The notes below the pieces were generated by a model. The model had not been told where the DNA came from and did no database searches. It saw nothing but the letters and a program-made list of their open reading frames with translations. Positions 1 to 5,925 of a stretch of DNA of 5,925 nt are shown in pieces; position 1 is the stretch's first letter; the number at the start of each line of letters is the position of its first letter. This DNA is from Lachnospiraceae bacterium. GTDB taxonomy: Bacteria > Bacillota > Clostridia > Lachnospirales > Lachnospiraceae. The translations under genes and the position numbers were made by a program. The stretch is from positions 1 through 5,925 of the forward strand of contig JAFVEU010000255.1 of NCBI GenBank assembly GCA_017475845.1, written 5' to 3'.

Positions 1-524
1 CAGTTAACCTTTATTCCTGCTGCCATAGCCTCTTCAAGTGTTGCCTGAAGAGCGTTCTCGTCATTTGCTGCCACTGAAATTGAAGCAACGCCCTGTGATA
101 TAAGAGACTGGATCTCTGTGATCTGTGCGTCAACTGTTGCTGCTGAAGGCTCCTTTACAACAACCGTTCCGCCGTTGCCTTCGATAACCTCGGTAAAGCC
201 CTCGATAGCCTTCTTGAAGTAAGGGTTTCCTGCGCTCTTTACAACTATTGCAAAGGTCTTTCCGGAAACATCGGCACCGCCTGCTGCTTCCTCAGCCGCT
301 GCCGCGCCTGCTTCCTCTGCTGCAGGAGCCTCCTCTGCTGCGGGAGCTGCCTCTGCTGCAGGAGCTTCCTCTGCTGCGGGAGCTGCCTCTGCTGCGGGAG
401 CTGCTTCTGCTGCAGGAGCTGCTGCGGGAGCGCTCTCTGTTGAAGCGCCTGCTCCTCCGCAGGCTGCAAGAAGAGAAGATGCCATTACTGCCGTAAGCAA
501 TATACTTACCACTTTTCTTTTCAT
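1..524 (-). CDS. Sugar ABC transporter substrate-binding lipoprotein, probably L-rhamnose (RhaS/LsrB-like), C-terminus cut by window edge
   Basis: This is the extracytoplasmic receptor of the ABC importer encoded upstream. The ATG at 522-524 follows AAGGAGG (534-540) with a 9-nt gap. The visible 174 residues begin with a lipoprotein signal: MKRK, a hydrophobic stretch, then the lipobox LAAC with Cys22 as lipidation site, so the mature protein should be anchored to the outer face of the membrane. Residues 23 to about 86 are a low-complexity Ala/Pro/Glu tether. The folded domain starts near residue 88 (GKTFAIVVKSAGNPYF), matching the first strand and ligand-loop region of periplasmic-binding-protein type 1 (Peripla_BP_4). 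A later segment, ISVAANDENAL, resembles the AND-containing segment of RhaS and LsrB receptors. About half of a normal receptor of this family is missing beyond the left edge. The family call is firm. Rhamnose is inferred from rhaM; another sugar or an AI-2-like ligand cannot be excluded. Confidence 0.9.
   Translation of the reverse strand, partial: MKRKVVSILLTAVMASSLLAACGGAGASTESAPAAAPAAEAAPAAEAAPAAEEAPAAEAAPAAEEAPAAEEAGAAAAEEAAGGADVSGKTFAIVVKSAGNPYFKKAIEGFTEVIEGNGGTVVVKEPSAATVDAQITEIQSLISQGVASISVAANDENALQATLEEAMAAGIKVN
309..416 (-). repeat. Six tandem 18-bp units encoding the PAAE(A/E)A tether
   Basis: Residues 37-72 of the lipoprotein are six consecutive hexapeptides of the form P-A-A-E-A/E-A, encoded by six 18-bp units. 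Units differ mainly at third codon positions (CCC/CCT, GAG/GAA) and at the fifth residue (Ala or Glu), so the array is degenerate rather than freshly duplicated. Flanking residues 31-36 and 73-82 have the same composition but a broken period. The segment probably forms an extended, negatively charged spacer holding the receptor away from the membrane or through the cell wall; that role is inference. The repeat also keeps long shadow reading frames open on both strands. Confidence 0.9.
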
Positions 525-641
525 AAAAATTTTCCTCCTTTACCCTTTCCGGGTTTATTGTTTATATCCACATCACTATGATGTAAACATTTCCTGTGTT
601 GCTTATTCCCTGATGCACCGTTTCTTAAACTGCGTCGCTGG
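525..641 (-). promoter_or_regulatory. 117-nt leader of the binding-protein gene with strong RBS and possible internal promoter
   Basis: This gap separates the second permease from the lipoprotein gene, whereas the upstream transporter genes overlap. It holds a perfect AAGGAGG (534-540). Just upstream is a small hairpin, ACCC/GGGT with a 5-nt loop (542-554). A weak sigma-A-like pair, TTTACA (582-587) and TATAAA (561-566), has a 15-nt spacer, shorter than the preferred 17. Binding-protein genes commonly need more expression than their permeases, so an internal promoter or an mRNA-stabilising structure would make sense here. I see no U-tailed terminator. The RBS is certain; the promoter is speculative. 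Confidence 0.4.
570..584. promoter_or_regulatory. Perfect palindrome ACATCA-CTA-TGATGT, candidate operator
   Basis: The 6-bp arms are exact inverted repeats around a 3-bp centre. The site sits between the putative -35 and -10 hexamers in the leader of the binding-protein gene, where a repressor would block initiation. It overlaps a second short palindrome, ATGTAAACAT (581-590). No matching family consensus is recognised, and a 15-bp dyad can occur by chance in an AT-rich gap. Confidence 0.3.
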
Positions 642-1655
642 TCATGCAGCCGCCTTCAGTTTTCTCATTTCGTCGATCCTTCCCTTGATCCCGGGGATCA
701 GTACCGCGATGATCAGAAGAGCTCCGACTATGACCAGTATCATCTGGGAATTGACATTTGCCTGTCCCAGGGCGATACGTAAAAGGGTGATGATCAGTCC
801 TGCGATAATGCCTCCCACAAGGGTTCCCTTTCCACCGGTGGAAGCTATCCCTCCAAATACGCACATGGCGATGACTTCCATTTCAAAGCCCTGTCCCGTA
901 GTGGTGTTTGCCCCGTAAGTATAGGCTGTAAGGAAGAGCCCGCACATTCCGGCCATAAATCCCATAAGGACATATGCGATGAAACGGCATCTCTTAACAT
1001 CAACCCCCGCGTAGAACGCCGAGACCTTATTTGATCCGATGGCGTAGAGGGAACGCCCGAAGGTGGTGCGCTGCAATATAACCGTAAAGATGACCGCAGC
1101 TAATATGACCACAAGGATGATCACGGGCACCGTTTTTCCAAGCTTTGTTGAAAGAGGCATTATCTGCTTTGTGTTTGTATATGAGACAGATCCGCCTCCC
1201 CCTAAGTATATCTCCGCGATTCCCCTGAAGATTATCTGGGATCCGAGGGTGGTTATCATACTGGGAAGCTCGGGAAAGCTCGTAGTCACAAACCCGTTAA
1301 ATGCCCCGCAGAGAAGTCCGGCCCCGAGACACCCGAGTATCACCACAGGGAAGGGTGCTCCCGCATTGCTTATGTAGCAGGTAAGGGTTCCCGTAAGGCA
1401 GACTATGGAACCTACAGAGATATCGATGTCCCCCAGGACAAGAATGTATGCCATGGGCAGCACCATAAACATCTCTGCCAGGAATTTCGGCATCTCCCGG
1501 AGTACATTTGCAAAGGTGTAGCTCTGGGAAATTGACATATTGAAAATATTTACTGCTATGAAGAGGAGAATGAGCGCCCCTTCCCAGGTGAACAAAAGCT
1601 TTTTCGCAGTCAGCTTCTCTTCGGCTTTGATACTGCGTCCCGACTTTCCTGCCAT
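642..1655 (-). CDS. CUT2-family sugar ABC transporter permease (second permease, RhaP/RhaQ type)
   Basis: This 337-residue inner-membrane protein belongs to the ribose/xylose/rhamnose permease family (BPD_transp_2). It should form half of the translocation channel with the preceding permease. After a basic cytoplasmic N-terminus of about 25 residues, the sequence is mostly hydrophobic segments. Family landmarks are LGDIDISVGS (74-83), the cytoplasmic loop TTFGRSLYAIGSN (197-209), and the glycine-rich GGIASTGGKGTLVGG (268-282), followed by a hydrophobic C-terminal helix and a basic tail ending KLKAAA. The ATG at 1653-1655 shares one base with the TAA of the upstream permease (TAATG), with AGGAGG 8 nt before it, so the two are translationally coupled. 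Length is normal and no defect is visible. Which one corresponds to rhizobial RhaP or RhaQ cannot be settled here. Confidence 0.93.
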   Translation of the reverse strand: MAGKSGRSIKAEEKLTAKKLLFTWEGALILLFIAVNIFNMSISQSYTFANVLREMPKFLAEMFMVLPMAYILVLGDIDISVGSIVCLTGTLTCYISNAGAPFPVVILGCLGAGLLCGAFNGFVTTSFPELPSMITTLGSQIIFRGIAEIYLGGGGSVSYTNTKQIMPLSTKLGKTVPVIILVVILAAVIFTVILQRTTFGRSLYAIGSNKVSAFYAGVDVKRCRFIAYVLMGFMAGMCGLFLTAYTYGANTTTGQGFEMEVIAMCVFGGIASTGGKGTLVGGIIAGLIITLLRIALGQANVNSQMILVIVGALLIIAVLIPGIKGRIDEMRKLKAAA

Positions 1656-2635
1656 TACATTTCCCTCCTCTCAAGGTTCTGCCTGTCAACCATCCTCTGT
1701 GTGATCACGTTAAAGATGACAACGAAAAGGATTATCACTCCCTTCACCGTGTTCTGCGCGATGGAAGGCACGTTTATAAGAGGAAGGGCCTTTGCTATTA
1801 TGGAGATGATGAGAGCTCCGAGGAAAGTGCCGGCAACCGACCCTCTTCCTCCGCTCATTGACACTCCGCCGATAACACAGGCAGCGATAACATCCATTTC
1901 CCTGCCGTACTGCATGTTTGGCTGTGCAGACGCGTATATCGATACGGAAAGTGCTCCTGCGAGACCTGCGAGGATTCCCATCATTGTATAAACGGAGATA
2001 AGGGTGTTATCAACGTTTATACCCGATATCCTGGCCGCCTCCGCATTCGATCCCACTGCATAGATCTTTCTTCCGAACTTTGTCCATTTAAGCATCCAGA
2101 AGAAAAGCGCATAGCAGATGATAAGTATGATATAAGGACCGACGGTCCCGTCCTTGCCGAACTCGGCAAACTCACGTACATCCTCACCGCTTGCAAACTG
2201 GCTGTTTCCAACCACGTATGCCATGCCTCTCCAGATATACATGAAGCCCATGGTACAGATGATGGGTGCCACCTTTCCCTTTGAGATGATAAGCCCGTTA
2301 AGCATCCCGCAAAAACACCCTATGACCATTGCTATCACGAAAAGGAGAAAGGTATTATTAACTATGTTGTACTTTGTAAGCATTCCGATGCTCATTCCCG
2401 CAAAGGCAAGGGTAGATGTGATGGAAATATCGATACCCGCCGTAAGCATCACACAGAGCATTCCAAGAGCCATTATCATGGTAAGGGCATTATTCCTGAA
2501 TATCTGTCCGATATTTACGGGTGAAAAGAATGTGGGATTAAGCACCGTAATGAAGATCCCGAGCACCAGAAGGACAAAGGTGAGAAGCGCTTCCCTGGAT
2601 CCGGTGATCTTTTTGAATAAAGACCTGTTTTCCAT
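1655..2635 (-). CDS. CUT2-family sugar ABC transporter permease (first permease, RhaP/RhaQ type)
   Basis: This 326-residue membrane permease partners the following one. Visible landmarks are TAGIDIS (65-71), corresponding to the conserved GIDLSVGS region, the loop KFGRKIYAVGSNAEAARISG (186-205), and GGVSMSGGRGSVAG (256-269), with several long hydrophobic stretches, for example at 17-33, 51-66, 94-110 and 166-182. I chose the ATG at 2633-2635. Its A is shared with the TGA of the ATPase gene, and AAGGAGG lies 10 nt upstream. The codon just before is an in-frame GTG (2636-2638), which would give a GTGA overlap and a 7-nt spacing, so the true start could be one residue longer. An upstream ATG at 2725 is open in frame but would overlap the ATPase C-terminus by about 90 nt and add a charged, non-family extension. 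Confidence 0.92.
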   Translation of the reverse strand: MENRSLFKKITGSREALLTFVLLVLGIFITVLNPTFFSPVNIGQIFRNNALTMIMALGMLCVMLTAGIDISITSTLAFAGMSIGMLTKYNIVNNTFLLFVIAMVIGCFCGMLNGLIISKGKVAPIICTMGFMYIWRGMAYVVGNSQFASGEDVREFAEFGKDGTVGPYIILIICYALFFWMLKWTKFGRKIYAVGSNAEAARISGINVDNTLISVYTMMGILAGLAGALSVSIYASAQPNMQYGREMDVIAACVIGGVSMSGGRGSVAGTFLGALIISIIAKALPLINVPSIAQNTVKGVIILFVVIFNVITQRMVDRQNLERREM

Positions 2636-4161
2636 CACTGAACTGCCTCCTTCCTGTCGCTCTTCCCCTGTTCCATGGAGAGCTTCAATATCCTCTCCTG
2701 GGTGGCTTCGGAACGGTTTAAGCATCCGGTGACTTTCCCGTTACACATCACGTAAACCCTGTCGCTCATTCCCAGGATCTCCGGCATTTCGGAAGAGATC
2801 ATGATTATTCCGAATCCCTTTTTCGCAAGCTCTCCCATGATGGCATATATCTCGGCCTTCGCTCCTACATCCACGCCCTTTGTGGGCTCGTCCATTATGA
2901 CAAGCTTCATGTTGTCCTGGGCAAGAGCCTTGGCTACCACCACCTTCTGCTGGTTTCCTCCGGAAAGGGAGCTTGCCGGGTCAAATATGGTCACGGCCTT
3001 GGTATCAACCTCTTCCAGAAACTTCTTTGAAAGAGCGTTTTCTTTCTTCAGATCGTTAAATATCCCGCCCTTTGCCAGTTTCTTCTGTATGGGAAGGGTC
3101 ACATTTCTTCCCAGTCCCCAGGACAGGATCAGTCCCTCAGTGGAGCGGTTTTCGGGAAGGAGAACTATCCCCGCCTTCATGGAATCTTCGGGTTTCTTTA
3201 CATTTAACTGCTTTCCCTCTAAGAATACCCTTCCACTGTCAGGCTTTGTAATGCCGCAGACGCTTTCCATGACTTCAGTCCGCCCGGCGCCTACAAGTCC
3301 GGTGATCCCCACGATCTCCCCTGCACGGACATTCATTGAAACATCCTTAAAGAATCCCGTGCGGCTCATATTTTCTATTCTGAATATCTCTTCGCCTATA
3401 TTTACTTCGGGCTTAGGGTACATGTCGGAGATCTCACGGCCCACCATGGCTTTGATGAGATCCGCGTTTGTGATCTTGTCCACATCATATGTCCCGATGT
3501 ACTGGGAATCACGGAATACGGTAACCCTTGAAGCAAGGCGGTACATATCTTCAAACCTGTGGGATATGAATATAATGGAAACGCCCTCATCTCTTAACTG
3601 CTCAACTATTTTGTACAGCTCCTCGGATTCGTTTGATGTAAGGGAAGCTGTGGGCTCGTCGAGTATGATTATCTTTGCGTTTGTGGAAAGGGCCTTTGCG
3701 ATCTCGGTCATCTGCTGCTGTGCAACGGAAAGCGCGCCTATCTCATCCGAAGGCTTGAAATTCGCATGCAGACGGTCTAAGAGCTCCTGAGCCTTCGCAT
3801 TCATCTCCTTCCACTGTATCATTCCACCCCGGATGATCTCATGACCCATAAAGATATTTTCCGCAACGGATAAGGTGGGATAGGTGGTGGGATGCTGGTA
3901 AACGGCAGCGATCCCTGCATCCAGAGCGTCTTTCGGTCCCCTGAAATGAACCTCTTTCCCCTCAAGATACATATGACCCTCTTCTGCCGCATGCACTCCG
4001 GTTATCACCTTAATGAATGTGGATTTTCCGGCACCGTTCTCTCCCATGAGAGCATGTACCTCTCCCCTTTTCAGCTGAAAGCGCACTTTATTGAGTGCCT
4101 TTACTCCCGGAAATATCTTGGTCACATCTTTCAATTCAAGAATGTATTCCGAATCGGACAT
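2635..4161 (-). CDS. Sugar ABC transporter ATPase with two nucleotide-binding domains (RbsA/RhaT-like)
   Basis: This 508-residue cytoplasmic ATPase powers the importer. Two ABC domains lie in tandem, as usual for CUT2 systems. Domain 1 has Walker A GENGAGKST (40-48), signature LSVAQQQ (144-150), Walker B IIILDEP (164-170) and the switch His at 201. Domain 2 starts near 260, with a degenerate Walker A GLVGAGRTE (288-296) lacking the usual GKS/T, a canonical signature LSGGNQQ (399-405), Walker B LVIMDEP (420-426), and SSE where the switch histidine would be. Asymmetry of this kind is normal in the RbsA family. The segment HPTTYPTLSVAENIFMGHE is typical of sugar importers. The start is the ATG at 4159-4161, 7 nt after GGAG; a TTG just before it (4162-4164) is only 4 nt from that site and less likely. 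Sugar class is sure; rhamnose is inferred from adjacent rhaM. Confidence 0.95.
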   Translation of the reverse strand: MSDSEYILELKDVTKIFPGVKALNKVRFQLKRGEVHALMGENGAGKSTFIKVITGVHAAEEGHMYLEGKEVHFRGPKDALDAGIAAVYQHPTTYPTLSVAENIFMGHEIIRGGMIQWKEMNAKAQELLDRLHANFKPSDEIGALSVAQQQMTEIAKALSTNAKIIILDEPTASLTSNESEELYKIVEQLRDEGVSIIFISHRFEDMYRLASRVTVFRDSQYIGTYDVDKITNADLIKAMVGREISDMYPKPEVNIGEEIFRIENMSRTGFFKDVSMNVRAGEIVGITGLVGAGRTEVMESVCGITKPDSGRVFLEGKQLNVKKPEDSMKAGIVLLPENRSTEGLILSWGLGRNVTLPIQKKLAKGGIFNDLKKENALSKKFLEEVDTKAVTIFDPASSLSGGNQQKVVVAKALAQDNMKLVIMDEPTKGVDVGAKAEIYAIMGELAKKGFGIIMISSEMPEILGMSDRVYVMCNGKVTGCLNRSEATQERILKLSMEQGKSDRKEAVQ

Positions 4162-4194
4162 CAACTGTCTCCTTCCTCAGGTCAGGAATGATCT

Positions 4195-4234
4195 AAATAA
4201 AATAATCCTGATCGTTTATCACAATCAGGATTAT
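4195..4234 (-). terminator. Stem-loop with U-rich tail between rhaM and the ABC ATPase gene; terminator or attenuator
   Basis: Perfect 11-bp arms lie at 4202-4212 and 4224-4234. In minus-strand RNA a U-G wobble and two further pairs extend this to 14 bp, closing a 5-nt GAUAA loop. The 3' arm runs directly into AUUUUAUUUAG, a reasonable but interrupted U-tract. On the plus strand no T-run follows the repeat and the wobble becomes a mismatch, so the signal is directional. It lies about 33 nt before the ATPase start, leaving no room for a promoter after it. It would therefore act as a partial terminator or attenuator that lowers transporter expression relative to rhaM. The stem is AT-rich at its base, and a protein-binding dyad is an alternative. 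Confidence 0.5.
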
Positions 4235-4302
4235 CCGATACTCTCCCCAAAAGAAAAACAGGAATATTTTTAGATTTGGGTTTTATCTTCCGGTTTTGAT
4301 CT

Positions 4303-4614
4303 TTAATCCAGGTGGAACATTTCTATAAGATCTTTGGACACAGGGCTGTTATCCGGATTTGTCTCCATGATAGGCGCCATGAAATCCCACCATTTCCGGT
4401 TTATGGGAGTGTCCGCCCCTTTAGCCCACTTCTCCTCATCCTCTATCTCGATATAACCGAAGAGCACGTTTGTTTCCTCGTCCAGGAAAATGGAATAATT
4501 CCTTCCGCCGTGTTCGTGGATCATATCGATCATCTCATCCCACAGCTCATTATGGCGCTTTTTGTACTCCTCCGCCTGTCCCTCATAGAGTTTCATCTTA
4601 AAAGCCTTGTACAT
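4303..4614 (-). CDS. rhaM: L-rhamnose mutarotase
   Basis: This small cytoplasmic enzyme interconverts the alpha and beta anomers of L-rhamnopyranose, supplying the anomer used by L-rhamnose isomerase. At 103 residues it is nearly identical in length to E. coli RhaM (YiiL), and it aligns from end to end as I recall that sequence. Shared features are KAF near the start, EEY-x2-RHN (15-22) containing His21, which matches the proposed catalytic His22 of E. coli, then GGRNYSIFLD (36-45), the WW pair (75-76), and the diagnostic NPDNSPVS (86-93). The start is well supported: AAGGAGGA (4621-4628) with a 6-nt gap to ATG. It follows the kinase gene by 50 bp and precedes the transporter by about 140 bp containing a stem-loop. 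It is the best substrate clue in the locus. Confidence 0.96.
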   Translation of the reverse strand: MYKAFKMKLYEGQAEEYKKRHNELWDEMIDMIHEHGGRNYSIFLDEETNVLFGYIEIEDEEKWAKGADTPINRKWWDFMAPIMETNPDNSPVSKDLIEMFHLD

Positions 4615-4620
4615 TTCTTA

Positions 4621-4628
4621 TCCTCCTT
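4621..4628 (-). promoter_or_regulatory. Strong ribosome-binding site of rhaM
   Basis: AAGGAGGA on the minus strand is nearly fully complementary to the 16S 3' end and lies 6 nt before the rhaM ATG. The 50-bp gap between the kinase stop and rhaM has no U-tailed hairpin. It holds only a weak 5-bp inverted repeat (4642-4646 with 4653-4657), so cotranscription with the kinase is plausible. Confidence 0.8.
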
Positions 4629-4664
4629 AATCCTTATATTTATGGTATTAAAACCATTGGTCTC

Positions 4665-5925
4665 TTACATTGGTATCCGGACCGTGACCTCGGTGCCGGT
4701 CCCCGGGCTGCTCTTATAAGAAAGCCCATAACCCTGCCCGTACAGAAGGACAAGCCGTTTATGGGTATTGTATATCCCAACGTTACTGCCTTTTTCTTTT
4801 TCCGACGCAACCGGTTTTTCCTTAAGTATATTGCTGAGGGCAGTCTCATCCATGCCCACTCCGTCGTCGGAGATCAGGAATACGATATCATTTCCCTCAC
4901 TCCAGGAAGTAAGTACTATGGTGCCGCTTCTTTCCTCCTTTTCAAAAATGCCGTGGATCATGGCATTTTCCACTATGGGCTGGAACGTGAGCTTCGGTAT
5001 GCTGTAGTGCATCAGGGTATCGGGAACATCCACGATGAAATCGATCTTGTTATCAAAGCGCATGTTCTGGAGCTTTACGTAGAGCGACACGTGCAGCAGC
5101 TCATTCTCGATACTGTCAAGGGTATTCTTCTTTGAAAGGGTGAGCTTATAGAATTTCGACATGGACTGGATCGCATCCGAGACCCGTTCGCTATCCCCGC
5201 TCAAGGACAGCCAGTTTATCATATCCAGGGTGTTATAGAGGAAATGGGGATTGATCTGGGACTGCAGCGCGTTGAATTCCGAGGTCTTTATCTGCTCGGC
5301 AGCCTCCTTCTGCCTCTCGATCAGCTCATTTATTCTCTCCGCCATGTGATTATAGGTCAGGACAAAATCACCGATCTCATCCTTTCCCGACTCCTCTTTT
5401 ATCTTATGGACTTTCGTATGATGGGTGCGTTCCATCTTCATTAAAACATTTTCTATACGGGACGAGATGGAGTGTCCGATAAGATACGACAGCAATAATG
5501 CGATAATTATGGATATGAAATAAACAAAGGCGTAGTGGTACAGAATGGAATGCACCCTGTCATTGAGCGGTGCCGCGGGGATCACGGACACAAGTCTCCA
5601 GGGAGTGTTTTCTATATCACGGTAACTCATATAGATCTCCCTGCCTATGACCTCTCGTTTTACAAAGGTGCCCCCTTCTCCCATAAGACTTTCGATATCA
5701 TCATTTCCGAGGAAGTAGGTTCCGGCAAGGGCCGCGTCAGAAAACGCAATGAGATTATCCCTGTCGTTGATTATGTAGTTTACAGCCATACCCTCGCTGT
5801 TTTCCACAGACAGAGATTCAGAAAAGCTTTCCGAAGAAAAATAGACCACCAGATATGCGGCAGTCGCCTCACTCCTGTCATCGGACATGCCATACCGTAT
5901 CCTGCATACGTATGAAAGATCCCCC
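4665..5925 (-). CDS. YesM/LytS-family sensor histidine kinase, N-terminus beyond window edge
   Basis: This is the sensor half of a two-component system. The frame is open to the right edge; the Met at 5886-5888 is internal, because 12 further in-frame codons precede it without a stop. Counting from that Met: residues 1 to about 115 look like the membrane-proximal part of an extracytoplasmic Cache domain (ending PWRLVSVIPAAPL). One transmembrane helix lies at about 118-138, a HAMP linker at about 140-190 and a short coiled coil to about 205. A His_kinase segment follows, QSQINPHFLYNTLDMINWL (209-227), with His215 the predicted phosphoacceptor. A C-terminal ATPase domain has N-box FQPIVENAMIHGI (302-314), G1 DDGVGMDE (341-348) and a G2-like GSNVGIYN (367-374). 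All catalytic boxes appear intact. Partners of such kinases are usually AraC-type (YesN) or LytTR regulators, expected outside the window. Sensing of rhamnose or a related sugar is inferred only from its neighbours. Confidence 0.92.
   Translation of the reverse strand, partial: GDLSYVCRIRYGMSDDRSEATAAYLVVYFSSESFSESLSVENSEGMAVNYIINDRDNLIAFSDAALAGTYFLGNDDIESLMGEGGTFVKREVIGREIYMSYRDIENTPWRLVSVIPAAPLNDRVHSILYHYAFVYFISIIIALLLSYLIGHSISSRIENVLMKMERTHHTKVHKIKEESGKDEIGDFVLTYNHMAERINELIERQKEAAEQIKTSEFNALQSQINPHFLYNTLDMINWLSLSGDSERVSDAIQSMSKFYKLTLSKKNTLDSIENELLHVSLYVKLQNMRFDNKIDFIVDVPDTLMHYSIPKLTFQPIVENAMIHGIFEKEERSGTIVLTSWSEGNDIVFLISDDGVGMDETALSNILKEKPVASEKEKGSNVGIYNTHKRLVLLYGQGYGLSYKSSPGTGTEVTVRIPM

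Noticed and set aside
248..496. Plus-strand Leu/Pro/Glu-rich open frame and a Gln/Leu-rich minus-strand frame over the same bases
   Set aside because: Both are shadows of the 18-bp repeat encoding the lipoprotein tether, which keeps several frames open. The lipoprotein frame alone has an RBS, signal peptide and homologous domain.
2636..2725. N-terminal extension of the first permease to the ATG at 2725
   Set aside because: It would overlap the ATPase gene by about 90 nt and add a charged stretch not expected in the family; RBS and overlap geometry favour 2635 or 2638.
2154..2732. Plus-strand 192-codon open frame
   Set aside because: It is antisense to the first permease and the ATPase end, with no RBS or recognisable domain.
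2801..3790. Plus-strand 329-codon open frame
   Set aside because: It lies wholly antisense to the ABC ATPase, whose motifs are intact. Its translation has no recognisable domain and is explained by codon bias of the real gene.
1..4161. The transporter as an autoinducer-2 (Lsr) importer
   Set aside because: The receptor shows some RhaS/LsrB-like features, but no lsrK, lsrF or lsrG is present and rhaM adjoins the transporter, so rhamnose is the better reading. The alternative is not fully excluded.
4642..4657. Inverted repeat ATGGT/ACCAT between kinase and rhaM as a terminator
   Set aside because: The stem is only 5 bp, AT-rich, and is not followed by a U-tract on the coding strand.
4312..4719. 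Plus-strand 135-codon open frame
   Set aside because: It is antisense to rhaM, which is conserved from end to end and has a strong RBS.

Overview
The window reads as a carbohydrate-uptake locus from a mid-GC Firmicute. A Lachnospiraceae-like clostridium is my best guess. The grounds are strong AAGGAGG ribosome-binding sites, a YesM/LytS-type sensor kinase next to sugar ABC genes, and a lipoprotein with a long Ala/Pro/Glu tether, which is common in gut clostridia. This assignment is inference from style, not from a marker gene.

All six recognisable genes lie on the minus strand, so the locus is read from the right edge to the left. In transcription order they are: a histidine kinase whose N-terminus lies beyond the window (4665-5925); L-rhamnose mutarotase rhaM (4303-4614); a double-domain sugar ABC ATPase (2635-4161); two CUT2-type permeases (1655-2635 and 642-1655); and the N-terminal part of a periplasmic-binding-protein-like lipoprotein (1-524), cut by the left edge. 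The ATPase and two permeases are joined by 1-nt stop/start overlaps and are clearly one translational unit. The binding protein follows after a 117-nt leader with its own strong ribosome-binding site.

The lipoprotein should capture a sugar outside the membrane, the two permeases form the channel, and the ATPase drives import. RhaM then equilibrates the anomers of the imported sugar. The mutarotase is the strongest clue that the substrate is L-rhamnose, making this a RhaSTPQ-like importer in the rhizobial naming. Substrate assignment of the transporter itself rests on context. The kinase, with an extracytoplasmic Cache-like region, is a candidate sensor for the same pathway; its response regulator would be expected just outside the right edge. 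No rhamnose isomerase, kinase or aldolase gene is in the window.

The main non-coding signals are a 14-bp stem-loop with a U-rich tail between rhaM and the ATPase gene, a perfect 6-bp-arm palindrome in the leader of the binding-protein gene, and an 18-bp tandem repeat encoding the lipoprotein tether. I see no mobile element, CRISPR array, tRNA or rRNA. The gene content is an ordinary sugar-uptake operon; the points of interest are regulatory.
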